A stretch of DNA of 64,000 nucleotides from Isoetes taiwanensis (Eukaryota; Streptophyta; Lycopodiopsida; Isoetales; Isoetaceae), in NCBI GenBank assembly GCA_021234155.1, contig JAJEKV010000071.1:2307138-2371137 (forward strand), in the 5' to 3' direction. A program made the position numbers and the translations under genes. Of this stretch, positions 35,800 to 46,442 are shown piece after piece; the stretch's first letter is position 1, and every line of letters begins with the position of its first letter. A model generated the notes under the pieces. The model saw only the letters and a program-made list of their open reading frames with translations. It was not told the DNA's origin and searched no databases.

Positions 35800-38700
35800 A
35801 TCATTCAATTAAATTGGGATTATGTCTTAATTTTGGGACAAATTTCGTATTGCATGTTTTTAGTAGCATATTCAAATTCACACATTTCACCTCAAAATTA
35901 TGAAAACATAATATCATGTTATTTACAAAATAGTCAATATTTCACAATATAGCACCATATCATAAAAACGTGATAACAAAAATTTACATAGTTATTCAAC
36001 TTTCTTCAAGCACCCCCAATGATATCATAGCCTTCTTCCTGACTCCTGAGGTATTGTAATTCTCGCATTTCTAGCTGGACTAGTGTTTGGAGTCCATGAG
36101 TACAAAACACTTTCATAGTCTAGCCAAAGATCAGGATCACTCGGATTTCTCCTCCATCTCTTTGTTCAACAATCTGAGTACCTTTCTTTATCTGATACGT
36201 TGGTCAACTGATGCACTGGACACCACCATTCCACCCGCACATGGTTGAAGTTAATATTACCTTCTTCTTTGCAAATATCAGAGATAGTGAACCCCAACCA
36301 CACTGGATATATATCTAAATCTGCTGGCTTTACTACCACAAATTGGTGGCATTCCAAGTCAGTGGAAGATTCATAAGCATCCATGCCTAGAAACTTTGGC
36401 CTATTGTTCTTAGGACCAACATAATGTTTGTCAGAAGGAGGAGGAGCATATTGCTTGCGAATGCTACTTACAGTGTCATCAACATCCTCAACACCTGCTA
36501 AGGACTTCCACCTAGTTTTAGGCAACCACCCTTCTTTCAATTCATCTGAGGATGTGTCTATCTCCTCCAACAGGTTAATCACCTTCTTCCAGTAAGCCAC
36601 CAAGGCACGGTTGGTGTCATTTGGATTGGTTTGCCAATGCTTTATATAGTCCTGGATTCCTTCCTTAGTCAATCCCAATTGCTTCACTTCTTCAGTAGGT
36701 TTTAGAGCTTTTGGTTGACCTAGAGGTATCATAGGCTTGCCATTCTCATCTCTACGCCATATTTCCTCCCCTCCTCTCCACTCATCCTCTGAAGGTCTCA
36801 TCTTCCATTGGAAGATTGGAATCCCATCTCTCACCCAAAAAGTGAACTGCAGAGGCCTGGAATGACCTTCAAGATCCAATGTATAACCATCCACAAAGCT
36901 CTTCCAATCGGGCACTTCTTCTATGAGAGAAGCTATAGGGTTTGGAGTAGTGCATTCATGCAAGATTTCCATTAGCCTAGGAAAGTTGGTCACTGTTTGC
37001 TGCTTCAGTATACAACTATATTTGCCAAATAATGCATCCACATCCTCATGGGTATGCCCGGGCATAAGAAACCCTAAATTAACTCTTTCAAATATCCCCA
37101 CAGCTGTTAAGTAGGATAGGAAAGAAAACATCCACCTGTTCTTATTTTGGCCAGCACAATTATCAAGTTGCAAGAGAAACCTTTTGGGTAGATCTTGAGG
37201 TTTAGCACGTGAAGTTGAAGCTCCAACATGTTCATTGGATCCATGCTTCCTAAACCTTGCCTTGCTGAACTTTTCAATATTGTTAGGGTTTCCATCTAAC
37301 AATGCTCTATGTAGTGCCTGGCTAGCTGTAAGGTCCTGGAGGTGACCATTGTATCCATTTTCATAGTTTCTCAAACACCTCATGATACTCCCAATATGAA
37401 AATCTGGACCATCACTCCACAACTCCAAACTAAAATGGCCATAGTAGGTTTGATTCTGCCCATGCAAGATTGCCCTGATCATTGAGATGCGTAAAGGGTA
37501 TGATCTTCCACATGACTTTGGTATGTACTTGAATTGCGGAAGACAAGTCTTTTGCTGGTCCATCTTGTCATGTATAATACATAAATAGTTATTGGGTTCC
37601 AATGCAGATAAAGTCCTCCACATCCAATAACATGATCTACATGATAGTTGGTCAGTCATATGGTCCTTCATATGCTCCCTTATCCTAGCCCTTTGACTAG
37701 GTTGCACAGTCTTATCAAGAGTCTCCTTCAACTTAGCACATAAATTGCACTTTGCAAAGTTGTTTGAAGTTGCTATGGTGACATGATTGAAATGCTTCTT
37801 CCATAACCTACTAAAGCTAGGTTGGGATATTGGAAGAATTCCCAATTCTCGAAGTAGGGAATTCACTTCTTCCAAAATACTCTTTTGAGTACAATGTGAT
37901 GGCAACCTTTTTCTCAACAACTGCTCTTCCCTTTTCATCCCTTACGCTTTTTGTGTGGCATAGACTCGCATTGAAATCAATATATTTTTCAAATATCTCC
38001 CGGCACCAAGGTCCTATTTGTTGGTCTCAACAAACCATTATTTCCATGTAAAGCAATCTTGTTCCCCTCTGCCTGTTTTTTTTGCCAATTATGCCATGAA
38101 GAAGTTGGAATTGCATGGATATTCTGCCATGCTTTTGCACATATCCATTTGCCTAGCAAAAGGTATCTTTTTCTGTTTGGGTTTCTTTCATCTTGAAGTG
38201 CATGCTCGAAGATTGTGTACATGTAGGTCCTCCTCTCATCAACAGTGTACTCTTGAAAAGTGGCTCTTGCTTCCACCAATTGTTCTATTGTAAAGAATTG
38301 CATACAAGCACTCCAACAACAATATGAGCCCCTAACCTTCACCATTGTCTCACGTTTGGTGTCACTAATCAACTTGGCTCTTTTGCTAGAATAATGTCTG
38401 GCAACTGATACTTCTCCCCTTTTGCCTAGGTTTAGAGTTCCAACTGCCAATGGATCAATATCAAGACAATCATTGTCCCCAACAACCTCGAGGGCTCGAA
38501 AAATATATAATCCTCCACAAATTGAACACTACTTATAGGCCATGCCATGATGCAAGGAACCTCCAATTGATTGACACAACCAAAACATTCATTGTCACCC
38601 AAACCTTTACCTTTCCAGTTGTCTTCCAACATCGAAATTGCAATACCAATATTGTCTTCCCCTAGCCTTTCATCATTAATGCCTTGACCGGGATCCGCTA

Positions 38701-38895
38701 GCACAATGACTCCTTGGCCTACTATTTCCTTGTTGCACTTGTGCATGATTCTCACCTTCTTGTTCTTCCATTGCACCCTACTATAGAGGACTAATTGTTT
38801 TTCTTCAACATTCTTGCTAGGAGTTGGTTTTTCATTGATATTGCTCTTTTCAATATGTTGCACACCATCTTGAGTTGGAGAGGCACCATTGACCT
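35800..38895 (-). pseudogene. DUF7869-type putative transposase-like protein, copy 1
   Basis: The minus strand encodes, in three registers (38863-38432, 38450-37989, 37938-36166), a protein of about 880 residues. Motifs match my recollection of the DUF7869 family: FTIEQLVEARA, a SSWHNWQK helix-turn-helix-like segment, FAKCNLCAKLKETLDKT, CIIHDKMDQQKT, LQLDNCAGQNKNRW and GHTHEDVDALFG. The spaced Asp/Asp/His-Asp residues suggest an RNase H-like (DDE-type) core; that is inference. A splice-acceptor-like TAG precedes the first frame at about 38894. The final frame ends early because Trp is TGA at 36166-36168, where copy 2 has TGG. Homology with copy 2 extends in the 3' flank to about 35800. Confidence 0.75.
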
Positions 38896-39159
38896 AGGCA
38901 AATTGCACCCTTTTTAGTCAATGAGTAGGAAAAAATTATTACACCATAAGATAAAAAAAGTACGTACATTTATGGAATATGTAGAGGTAAATCAAATTTT
39001 TTTAAAAGCAAGAAATTCCTTGGAAATAGGTTTAATATAATAATAACAATGGGTGTAAACGAAATCATTTAAAACAAGAATTTTCGTGGCAACAACAAGG
39101 AAATGACATTTATATAAATATATCCAAATTTTAATTATCGAAAATTTGGATATATGATT

Positions 39160-39290
39160 ACGAAAAGACATATATCTGATAAGGTAGACGTGAGAATTTA
39201 TTATCCATAATAATATACCCTAGATGATATAGCTGGCGGGAATTTCGTACGCCTGGCATGTTATTTTAGGCAATCAATTATTCACGCTAA
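39160..39290 (+). promoter_or_regulatory. Upstream half of the P1 promoter, split by Helitron E
   Basis: This block (TGAGAATTTATT, CTGGCGGGAA at 39233-39242, a dyad ACGCCTGGCATG at 39249-39260, then CAATCAATTATTCACGCTAA) is repeated at 43804-43918 upstream of unit P2. In P2 it runs straight into the TATA region. Here it is cut at 39290 by Helitron E. Confidence 0.75.
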
Positions 39291-39400
39291 TCTTATATTA
39301 TAATGTTGTGTAATGGACCGCGCCCTAATTTGGGCGGTTCAGATGAATCGATGCCACGTGGCATCATCTTGCACGTTTCTTCTAATTTTATCTTACTTTT

Positions 39401-39500
39401 AGGGTTTTCCTTTACGGGAGCAGTTGCATCACGAGTAGATTTGACGAGTTAGGGTTTTTCTTTACGGGAGCAGCTGCATCACGAGTAGATTTGATGAGTT
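39401..39500 (+). repeat. 50-bp tandem duplication in the Helitron leader
   Basis: AGGGTTTTCC-TTTACGGGAGC and GCATCACGAGTAGATTTGA occur at 39401 and 39451 with two or three differences. Confidence 0.85.
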
Positions 39501-39671
39501 AGGATGTTCAGAGTCGACCTACTCGAATTCATTCTAAAAATGCGTTTCTACCACAAGATACGGCTTTAGAGTGCAGCTTTAGTTTTTGTTTTTTCAGTTT
39601 CTACTCAGGTTTATTCTCAAGGGTTTTTAAATTCCAGAGAGGTAGCATTTAGCTTGATGCAAAGAACAGTT

Positions 39672-39741
39672 GGGTAGGCAACTGTAAATGCCTTTCTCTG
39701 TATGCATGGGTAGGCAACTGTAAATGCCTTTCTCTGTGCAA
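39672..39741 (+). repeat. 36-bp tandem duplication
   Basis: GGGTAGGCAACTGTAAATGC and CTTTCTCTGT occur twice, at 39672 and 39708, identical over about 30 bases. Confidence 0.85.
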
Positions 39742-40382
39742 AAAGATATTTTGTTTGAGGAGACGTGTTTGAAGATAATCCAGTGGGCAGGTTTAAACCC
39801 ATGCAACGAAGGCGGATGAAAGGGGTTTACAGTAAGAAGGACGGCGCAAAAATCGATCAATGCACAAATCGAGATCAGAAGGGTCCGTTATGTGCTGGCA
39901 AATCTCCATGGCGCCATATTCAATGCATGAGGGTGTAAGCCTTCCGGTTATTACAGTTTTCTCGGCCGCATCTCAGGGTTCTTGATGCCTTGCAAGACCC
40001 TACAACGACCAACAAGATAATGCTTTGCACGACCATCTCTTCTACATCTGCTATTAACAAGGTATGTCCTCTTTGTCACGAGCTTCAGCAAAACATTTCG
40101 AATTGGCAAATAAACATCTTGATCTATATTCAAATAATCAGAAAGATGATTGATGTAAGGCTGGTCATTACGAAAATCATATGGGTTCTTCCTCTGTTAT
40201 AATATCTTTTTGTTCATACAAATTCCCTGTTTTACACATTAAAACTTTTGAGGATCCTGGGTCACCTTGGAAGAGAAATCATAATGCTAGATTAAAATTT
40301 CACCTTTACCAATGGGATTTGTAGTATGTACAATGCAGACTCATAATATTTTCAAATAATTCTTTTCAAAAATCCCTTGCAG

Positions 40383-40815
40383 TTGCAGGAACTTAGCCCG
40401 GAGTATTGATGTTGTTTTGGGAGTTGTTAGATTTAAGAAAGAGCAACGTCTACCTTCAAATCCCCAAGAGAAGACTGTCGCATGGCCCAATGTTAGCTTG
40501 GAAGTGGAAAGAATTGCTGCAAAATTGAAAGAAAGCAGAAGGATGCTTTCAGAAGGTAAATGCTTACATGATTACATCATTATGTTTTTAAGAAACCACC
40601 TCATAAAGATGTATGGAAAATGTGGGACTCTGCATGATGCTCGCAAGATGTTTGATCTGATTAAAAAAAAAAGGACTTGGAACATCATGCTTTCTGCATT
40701 TGTTCAGCATAGACAGCTTGAAATATGTGCTAAAAATGCAGCCCTTATAGAAGGTCAGAATCTTCGGCTTCATTTGGCTAGGCGCTTGGTTGAGGTTGGT
40801 CGCGAACATTGTTGA
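40383..40815 (+). pseudogene. PPR (PLS-class) fragment in Helitron E
   Basis: After an acceptor-like CCCTTGCAG (to 40382) the frame gives EGKCLHDYIIM, NHLIKMYGKCGTLHDARKMF and WNIMLSAFVQHRQ. These are the L- and S-type PPR repeat signatures of plant organellar RNA-binding proteins. Only about one and a half repeats remain before the sequence drifts, and the stop lies at 40813-40815. The fragment is in the same orientation as the Helitron and is a different piece from that in Helitron B. Confidence 0.75.
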
Positions 40816-42809
40816 GCAGTGTGATTGCAAGCACTACTTAATGAAAATGCCATTATTTCTTTTTGCTTTGCTCATTGTTACGGATCTTCTAAGTACTGTT
40901 CTTGCTGGACGTCAGATTGAAGTGCTTGATTCTGTATTTTATCACAGAGATTAAACAGTATTGGGAGACAGTTGGTGCTTTGTATGAATAGGCTAGGGTA
41001 TAAGATTGCTGAAGTTTATGCTACAATAATGATAACTGAAGCCGCATCTGTAATATATTCCTTGAAGGCCATTTGGATGGATTCTCTGGCCTTTATTAAA
41101 GGTGCCAAACAAGCACATCTACAATTTTTTTCTAAGGGAGCAACAGAGCGATCGGCCGCTTATGAGACGATGTATCACAAAGTGGAGCAAAGACAACAAA
41201 ATGATAACAGGGCGATCTATACCGGTATTGTGCTTTAAGTTTTTCAGTATGAATGAAAAGCTAAACAGGAGGCCTATCGAGGGGCCTATATATGAATTCA
41301 TTTGTAAGGCATGCAATTTCTTTGAACCTCCCGAACTGCCTAGGTGTTGTTATGCGAGGTAGGCAAGTTGCTATGCTCTTACGCCATAACGTAATTGGTA
41401 GGATGTATTGTGGAAGCTTTTGGAAATTAAATAGCTTTTTGGGAAAGGTAGAAAAAAGTGTAACAATTATTTATATCATCTGTTTTATCGGCTAGAGTTA
41501 AATAATGCATTAGAAGTAACTGTGTTTAGATGATTTCTTTCTTTCAGGCTACCATAGTCTCTAGAAGCAGTTTAAACTTTTGCAAATGTGGACATCTAGG
41601 TCTGCTAGGAGACCATCATCATTGTCAATTCCATTGAAGGATCTAGGAGACTCCGTTGGGAAGAGCAGTGTAAACCCCAAAAAAATTGTTGTCATCAATG
41701 TTGGGGCCTATTTGAGGCTTCTTCAGATAAAGCATCTGATTGTTTGGCTTTGCTATCTCTACTGATATTTCAAGTCAGATATTTTATTGGGGTGCAACTT
41801 CAAACCTTGATGTGTTTTACATACATTTTAAAGTTAATAAATATGTAATTTATTATCAACGTTGCAAGCACCATCAGCATTGGCATGATATGCATATGTA
41901 AGTAGCCTGTCAAGCTGCCTGTGCACACTCTGAACAACATGTCCTCTGCATGAATTGGGAGGTGCAATCCGACATTGAGTGTGTATTTTTTTAACAGATG
42001 TAGCTTTGTGGGTATTGTCAGTGAAGACTCTAGCCTATACATGACAATGCATGCCCAACCAGTAGAACCTCATGTTTTCAACCAACCAGTGACTTTTATA
42101 CTGGATAACTTTTTTGTAGATATACATGTATTCTGGCACTTGCTATACTATCTAACATAAAATGATTTACACCATGTCTATGATTCAATCCCCAGTAATG
42201 ATTTATAAGATGAATAGCAAGTAATAATGGGTACAATCATAGCATCGATGGTTGGTAATGCATTGGTAAGTTGGTTTGGGAGCAACACGACAGTGCAAAT
42301 TGACTCCGTTTCTCAAATCCACCCCATTTATCAAATCCACCATATACCAATGAATCTATTGAACAAAGGCATGCAGCTTCCACATACAAACTTAATTGTC
42401 AGTTGTTTGCAAGCCTTAACGTTAATTATTGGTGGTTCATCATCTAGGACGGTTCATCATCTAGAAAGCTCTATAATAAAAAGGATGATATGAACGGGTT
42501 CATCTATTGTGGCTATTAAAGCAGTATCGTAAACATGATATGATTGGAATGCCTTTATTATACTCTCACTACAATTGACAAAGCCCTTATGAAAATGAAG
42601 GAAAATAAAAAAGCACTAATATCATATAAACATGAATCGCATCATACTTTGCATTCGGCGGCCACCATGAGGGTTTGTTTTAGTCTTAGTGTAGATCATG
42701 GTGGTTGGGTGGATCAAAAGGCCAATTTGAATATAGCTTGCCCATATCTGACGGCCTATCATTTGCAGGTGTTGAAACTATGCCCAGCAACGCTGGGCAC
42801 CGTAACTAG

Positions 42810-42887
42810 TTTCTAATTAACCCTATATAAATCCGGTTCACGCTCTCAAGACCTCCATTCTGTCCAAATTTTTTTTCTCTGCCCGCC
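42810..42887 (+). promoter_or_regulatory. Core promoter and leader of P1
   Basis: TTTCTAATTA, then a TATA box CTATATAAAT at 42823-42832, a CACGCTCTCAA segment, and the ATG at 42888. The TATA-to-ATG distance (about 56 bases) allows a short leader. The same arrangement is at 43921-43990 for P2. Helitron E ends 13 bases before the TATA box. Confidence 0.65.
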
Positions 42888-43298
42888 ATGAAGCGTTCAG
42901 CCTCAGCGCTCGAGCTTCATGAAGAACCCGAGGTCTCCTCAAAGAGACGTCGGGTTGAAGAACCCCCTCAATTCCCCGATTGATTTTTTGTCCCAATTCT
43001 CCTCTGATTCCGATTTAGAGGAGGAAGAGGAGGAGTTGGAGGAAGAGGAGGAGATAGATTCTCAAGAATTCATGACTGCTCTGCTTCAGGTTTGGCTTGA
43101 CCCTGAAACAGAGAATGAATTCTCTGAAGCAGAAGAAGAGGAGGAGGAAGAAGGTCGAGAATTCGACCAATTTGTACAATGGTTGCGGGATGAAGCGGGT
43201 TTGCATGGCTGCCTCTTTTCTTTTTCTAATGCACCTTTCTTTCTCTTTTCTTTTCTAACCTCTCTTTCTTCTTTCTTGTAGACATGGAAGAACGGTGA
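42888..43298 (+). pseudogene. P1: small acidic protein with nuclear-localisation-like start, frame broken
   Basis: The ATG frame starts MKRSASALELHEEPEV with a basic SKRRR cluster and stops at TGA 42981-42983. The next register continues at once as a very acidic chain (FLSQFSSDSDLEEEEEELEE, IDSQEFMTALLQVWLD, FDQFVQWLRDEA) to a donor at 43198. An exon after an acceptor at 43281 closes with DMEER and a stop at 43296-43298. A one-base indel in the T-run near 42983-42988 would join the two parts into about 135 residues. I do not recognise the family. The basic patch plus acidic stretch suggests a nuclear or chromatin-associated protein, by inference only. Confidence 0.45.
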
Positions 43299-43321
43299 TG
43301 TAGATCCCGGGTGGCCCTCCC

Positions 43322-43344
43322 TTTTTTTTTTTTTTTTTTTTTTT
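43322..43344. repeat. T23 run
   Basis: A homopolymer just after the P1 stop. It could be a retroelement tail or a simple repeat; no target-site duplication was found beside it. Confidence 0.9.
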
Positions 43345-43799
43345 CGGACACGCCTACGGGCATTTTTTTCTGTGATATTTTGTAAAGCCTTCGGGCATCC
43401 ACTTACAAGCCATTCTTGGCATCTGTACATATCAATTTTGAATGAAATCAAATAGTTTTCTTCACAAACTTTTTCTTCAAACAGTTTTCTTCAAACAGTT
43501 TTTCTGTACATAAAAATATTTTGAAAGAAATCAAACTGTTTTCTCCAAGCATTTTGTCTCCAAAGTGTTTTCTCTAAAATTTTGTCTCTGCATTCTCGGG
43601 AACACTATAAATCAACCACATGAGAAATCTCTGATTCATCAAAGCAGTGTAGGAAATTTTCCTATACGACCTAAAACAATTCCCCAACCCTACAAGTCAT
43701 TTTTTAGCCTTGATAATTTTGCCTTTAAAATCATTTTTAATTTAGCCTATATAAAATTTCTAAATTCAATTTTTTCGAATGCAATAAATGGAATAAAAT

Positions 43800-43990
43800 G
43801 CCGTGAGAATTTATTGCATAAAATGCAATATTCTCCATATATACCATATACATGTCATGTCTGGCGGGAAGACCGTATGCCAGGCGTGTTAATTCAAGCA
43901 ATCAATTATTCACGCTAACTTATTTCTAATTATACCTATATAAATCCATTTCACACTCTCAAAGTTCCTACATTTTCTTCCTTCCTTCAT
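43800..43990 (+). promoter_or_regulatory. P2 promoter block, uninterrupted paralogue of the P1 promoter
   Basis: It contains CTGGCGGGAA at 43861-43870, dyad ATGCCAGGCGTG at 43877-43888, CAATCAATTATTCACGCTAA ending at 43919, and TATA box CTATATAAAT at 43936-43945. A leader ends at a donor CTTG|GTGAGT at 44044. It aligns with 39160-39290 plus 42810-42850 and so shows the pre-insertion state of the P1 promoter. Confidence 0.7.
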
Positions 43991-44531
43991 ACGATTTGCC
44001 GATTGCGCTTCTGCTGTGTTTGGATCCGCCCTCCTAAAATCTTGGTGAGTAGATTTATTTTCAGCAATGTTAGGTGTTTGGTTTCGGCAATTCCTAACTT
44101 CCTAAAAGACTCCGCCTTTTGTTCTGTAGCATCTGTAGCAGAGGACATCGGAGGCTCCGAATTAAAACCAAAAGCAGAGGACTAAGGTTTGCGAATCCAA
44201 AAGCCTTGGAATTAAAACCAAAAGCAAAATCCTCCGTTCTTCGAATCCTTCCAGCCTCAGAACTCAAGGTTAGTTTTCATTTAGTTTTAAGCTGCATCTC
44301 AATGGCAGGTTTAATCCAAGAAGACAAGCTTTTGCATTTGCTCGAGGCAGAGGAAGCAGATGATGTTTATGAAAACCAGAATAGTTTTTTATAAACTTCA
44401 TCTGCTTCTTTTTGTTTCGAGTAAATTCTTGAGTTTCTCTTCCTGAATTAATCATGCTATTGCATGCAAGTTTCTATTATGAATAAGTGTAGTAGAAAGC
44501 ATTAGAAAAATCTCAAAGATAACATTTGAAA

Positions 44532-44912
44532 CACGCTAAGTGTGTTCCATGCTAACCTTAGTAGCCTTGAATATGAATACACGCTCGGCGTGCATTCAAC
44601 AGAGAGAGAGAAAAAAAAAAACCTGTACAGATAGATAAGTAAATAGATAGTGTAAATAATTGCCTGGCCTTTATCTATTTACTTATCTATCTTGCCTGGC
44701 CTTTATCTATTTACTTATCTATCTGTACAGGTTTTTTTTTTCTCTCTCTCTGCTGAATGCACGCCGAGCGTGTATAGTTTTTCCTATATAGCAGTTTACA
44801 CGCTGAGCGTGCAAACAATTTTATCCCTAGTTTCAACTTTTAAGTTAAACACGCCGGGCGTGTCTCTTAGTTTCTAAGTTTACAAATAAATAAATATAAC
44901 ACGCCAGGCGTG
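44532..44912. repeat. CACGC-NNN-GCGTG dyads, P2 intron group (6 copies)
   Basis: Copies at 44532-44544, 44580-44592, 44760-44772, 44799-44811, 44850-44862 and 44900-44912. The five-base arms are constant except in the first (GTGTG). The three central bases vary: TAA, TCG, CGA, TGA, CGG, CAG. All lie before the P2 coding exon at 44946. Confidence 0.85.
44577..44775. repeat. Inverted repeat of about 73 bp enclosing 32-bp tandem units
   Basis: Arm 44577-44649 is the reverse complement of 44704-44775, with one or two mismatches. It includes a dyad motif, a GA-run/TC-run, ACCTGTACAG and ATAGATAAGTAAATAGATA. Overlapping the right half are two head-to-tail 32-bp copies starting TGCCTGGCCTTTATC at 44661 and 44693. 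Confidence 0.88.
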
Positions 44913-44945
44913 AATACTGATACTCTGCTCACTCCCTATTGATAG

Positions 44946-45572
44946 ATGCCAAGTTACATTAATCACCCGGTTGGTGACGAAGATTCATTGGAATTACATT
45001 TGGGGCAGCAATCACACAGCCCAGCTCCAGTTTCGGCTCCAATCTCTAGTCCAGTTGAACCGCAGCAGAGCACCAGTCCGGCTAGAGCACCAGTCTTGCA
45101 ACCCCTGCAGTACTTGGATCAAGTAATGATGATGACAGCAGAGTGCAGGGCAATGATAAATCTGGGCTCTGAGTCCCTTGCAATCGCACGGAGGCTGGCC
45201 CTCTTATCTGATCACTTCGATCAAGTAGTACATGCATTGATCGAGAGTGAATCTTGCAACCGTCAGCTCGAGATTCAAAATGAGGAGCTGCGTTTCTTAG
45301 TGGCTAGCCTCTATGCCCGGATGCCCCAACACGAACCACTACCGCAGGCGGCATACGATGCAATGGCTCAACCAATGGAACCACTACCGCAGGCGGTATA
45401 CGATGCATTGGAGATGGTTCAACCAATGGAGTAGGAGGAGGAGCAGGAGGTGGAGGTGGAGCAGGTGGGGGAGGTGGAGCTAGAGCCTGGTGTTTTTGCT
45501 GGGGTTTTACCTGATCCATTCACTATGGCCTGCAATGGTTCTGGGAGTATCGATAGCCCAGCTACACAGTAG
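44946..45572 (+). pseudogene. P2 coding region, unidentified Pro/Glu-rich protein
   Basis: The frame begins MPSYINHPVGDEDSLELHLG. It has a Ser/Pro/Gln-rich part, a helical middle (MINLGSESLAIARRLALLSD; HALIESESCNRQLEIQNEEL, probably coiled-coil), and two copies of a repeat (PLPQA-YDA plus QPME). A TAG at 45432-45434 interrupts it, and the same frame continues as EEEQEVEVEQVGEVELEPG to a second TAG near 45570. I do not recognise the family. An upstream coding exon may exist near 44302-44394 (MAGLIQEDKLLHLLEAEEAD), but the splicing is unclear. Confidence 0.4.
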
Positions 45573-45734
45573 ACTGGGCTTGAAACAGGAGTCTGGGATT
45601 TTGTCTGGTTTATCCAGTTTATCTAGATTATACAAAATTGTAAATTTTTTCCAATAAATACAACAAATTTTGTCTACTTCTATATTTCTACAATGTAATA
45701 CATGTTACATACCTTTTTAAGCAGTTTCTTGGCC

Positions 45735-45938
45735 ATGCAACAAATGTTCCAACACTTTCTCCAACCGTATCCCCACCGGGGTCTCTGCGAGGTAAAGCTT
45801 CATCCAGAAGCGCAGCTAGAGTTAATCAACGAACTTCGGACATACTTATCCCCGGCGGAATTCCATGACAGTTTGCGGTCCGGATCGATGGAGTCGATCT
45901 TGCATAATCCTACTTTCCTTTTTCTGATTTGTAGTTAA
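45735..45938 (+). CDS. Small unidentified open frame
   Basis: A 67-codon frame from ATG 45735 encoding MQQMFQHFLQPYPHRGLCEV and ELINELRTYLSPAEFHDSLR. It could be a further exon of P2 (acceptor-like TTTTTAAGCAG just before) or chance. No domain is recognised. Confidence 0.25.
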   Translation: MQQMFQHFLQPYPHRGLCEVKLHPEAQLELINELRTYLSPAEFHDSLRSGSMESILHNPTFLFLICS

Positions 45939-46104
45939 CATGAAACATTCATCTCGAACATGTAGACAATTGCCTATTCGGACACCTTTCTTTGGAAATT
46001 AGTGTACAAGCTATAGGAATGAGATGCTTACCGTAAGAATTCAGAGCCATTCTTGAGAAGCCGATTCGAGTTCTCGAAATCACAGGCGCTATGGAAACGC
46101 AGGC

Positions 46105-46442
46105 GGTCGGGAAAAATTCGAGTTACAAGAAAGCTTAGGTTAATTACATTTTGGCGGGATAAATGTAATGAATGAAAGAACACGGTAGATTGGTTTTTAA
46201 AAACTCAATGAAAGAAGTCGGTGGACGGGTTCTTTTTTTTTTTTGAAAGTGAATCTTCGTCATTATTATTTTTATGTGTCAAGAATATTTCGAAACTGCA
46301 TTTTGTGTTTTCTTGAAATTCAAATTTCTCTCGTGCAGGTAGAAAACGCTATTTCTCGTACAGGTAGAAAAAGCTATTTCTTCGAGCAGCTCGAGCGCGT
46401 ATCCGAGCGACCTTCTGACTCTGTTACTAGGCGACTCCGGAG
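46105..46442 (+). promoter_or_regulatory. P3 upstream region with E2F-like TTTGGCGGG
   Basis: TTTGGCGGGA at 46151-46160 matches the general E2F consensus TTTSSCGS. The surrounding bases TTAATTACATTTTGGCGGGA closely resemble the terminal repeat of the element at 1-1845 (TTAATTGCATTTTGGCGGGT). AAAATTCGAG at 46114 also resembles the element tip AAAATTGGAG. A low-complexity T-run lies at 46230-46242. No TATA box is evident. Confidence 0.4.

Larger units (their letters stand above)
39291..42809 (+). mobile_element. Helitron E (non-autonomous), inserted in a promoter
   Basis: 5' A|TCTTATATTATAATGTTGTG, then ACCGCGCCCTAATTTGGGCGG and CCACGTGGCATCATCTTGCA. 3' hairpin at 42782-42798, CTAG at 42806-42809, then T. 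Length is 3519 bp. The flanks are both parts of a promoter block present uninterrupted at 43804-43960, which confirms the borders: CGCTAA | TTTCTAATTAACC. It carries two small tandem repeats and a PPR fragment. No Rep/helicase gene is present. Confidence 0.95.

Noticed and set aside
34657-42809. One 8.2-kb Helitron from 34657 to the 3' end at 42809
   Set aside because: The 3' end at 42809 is already paired with 39291 by the empty-site comparison, and 39160-39290 is host promoter sequence.
43322-43344. Poly(A) tail of a minus-strand retroelement
   Set aside because: No target-site duplication or retroelement coding sequence next to it; left as a homopolymer run.
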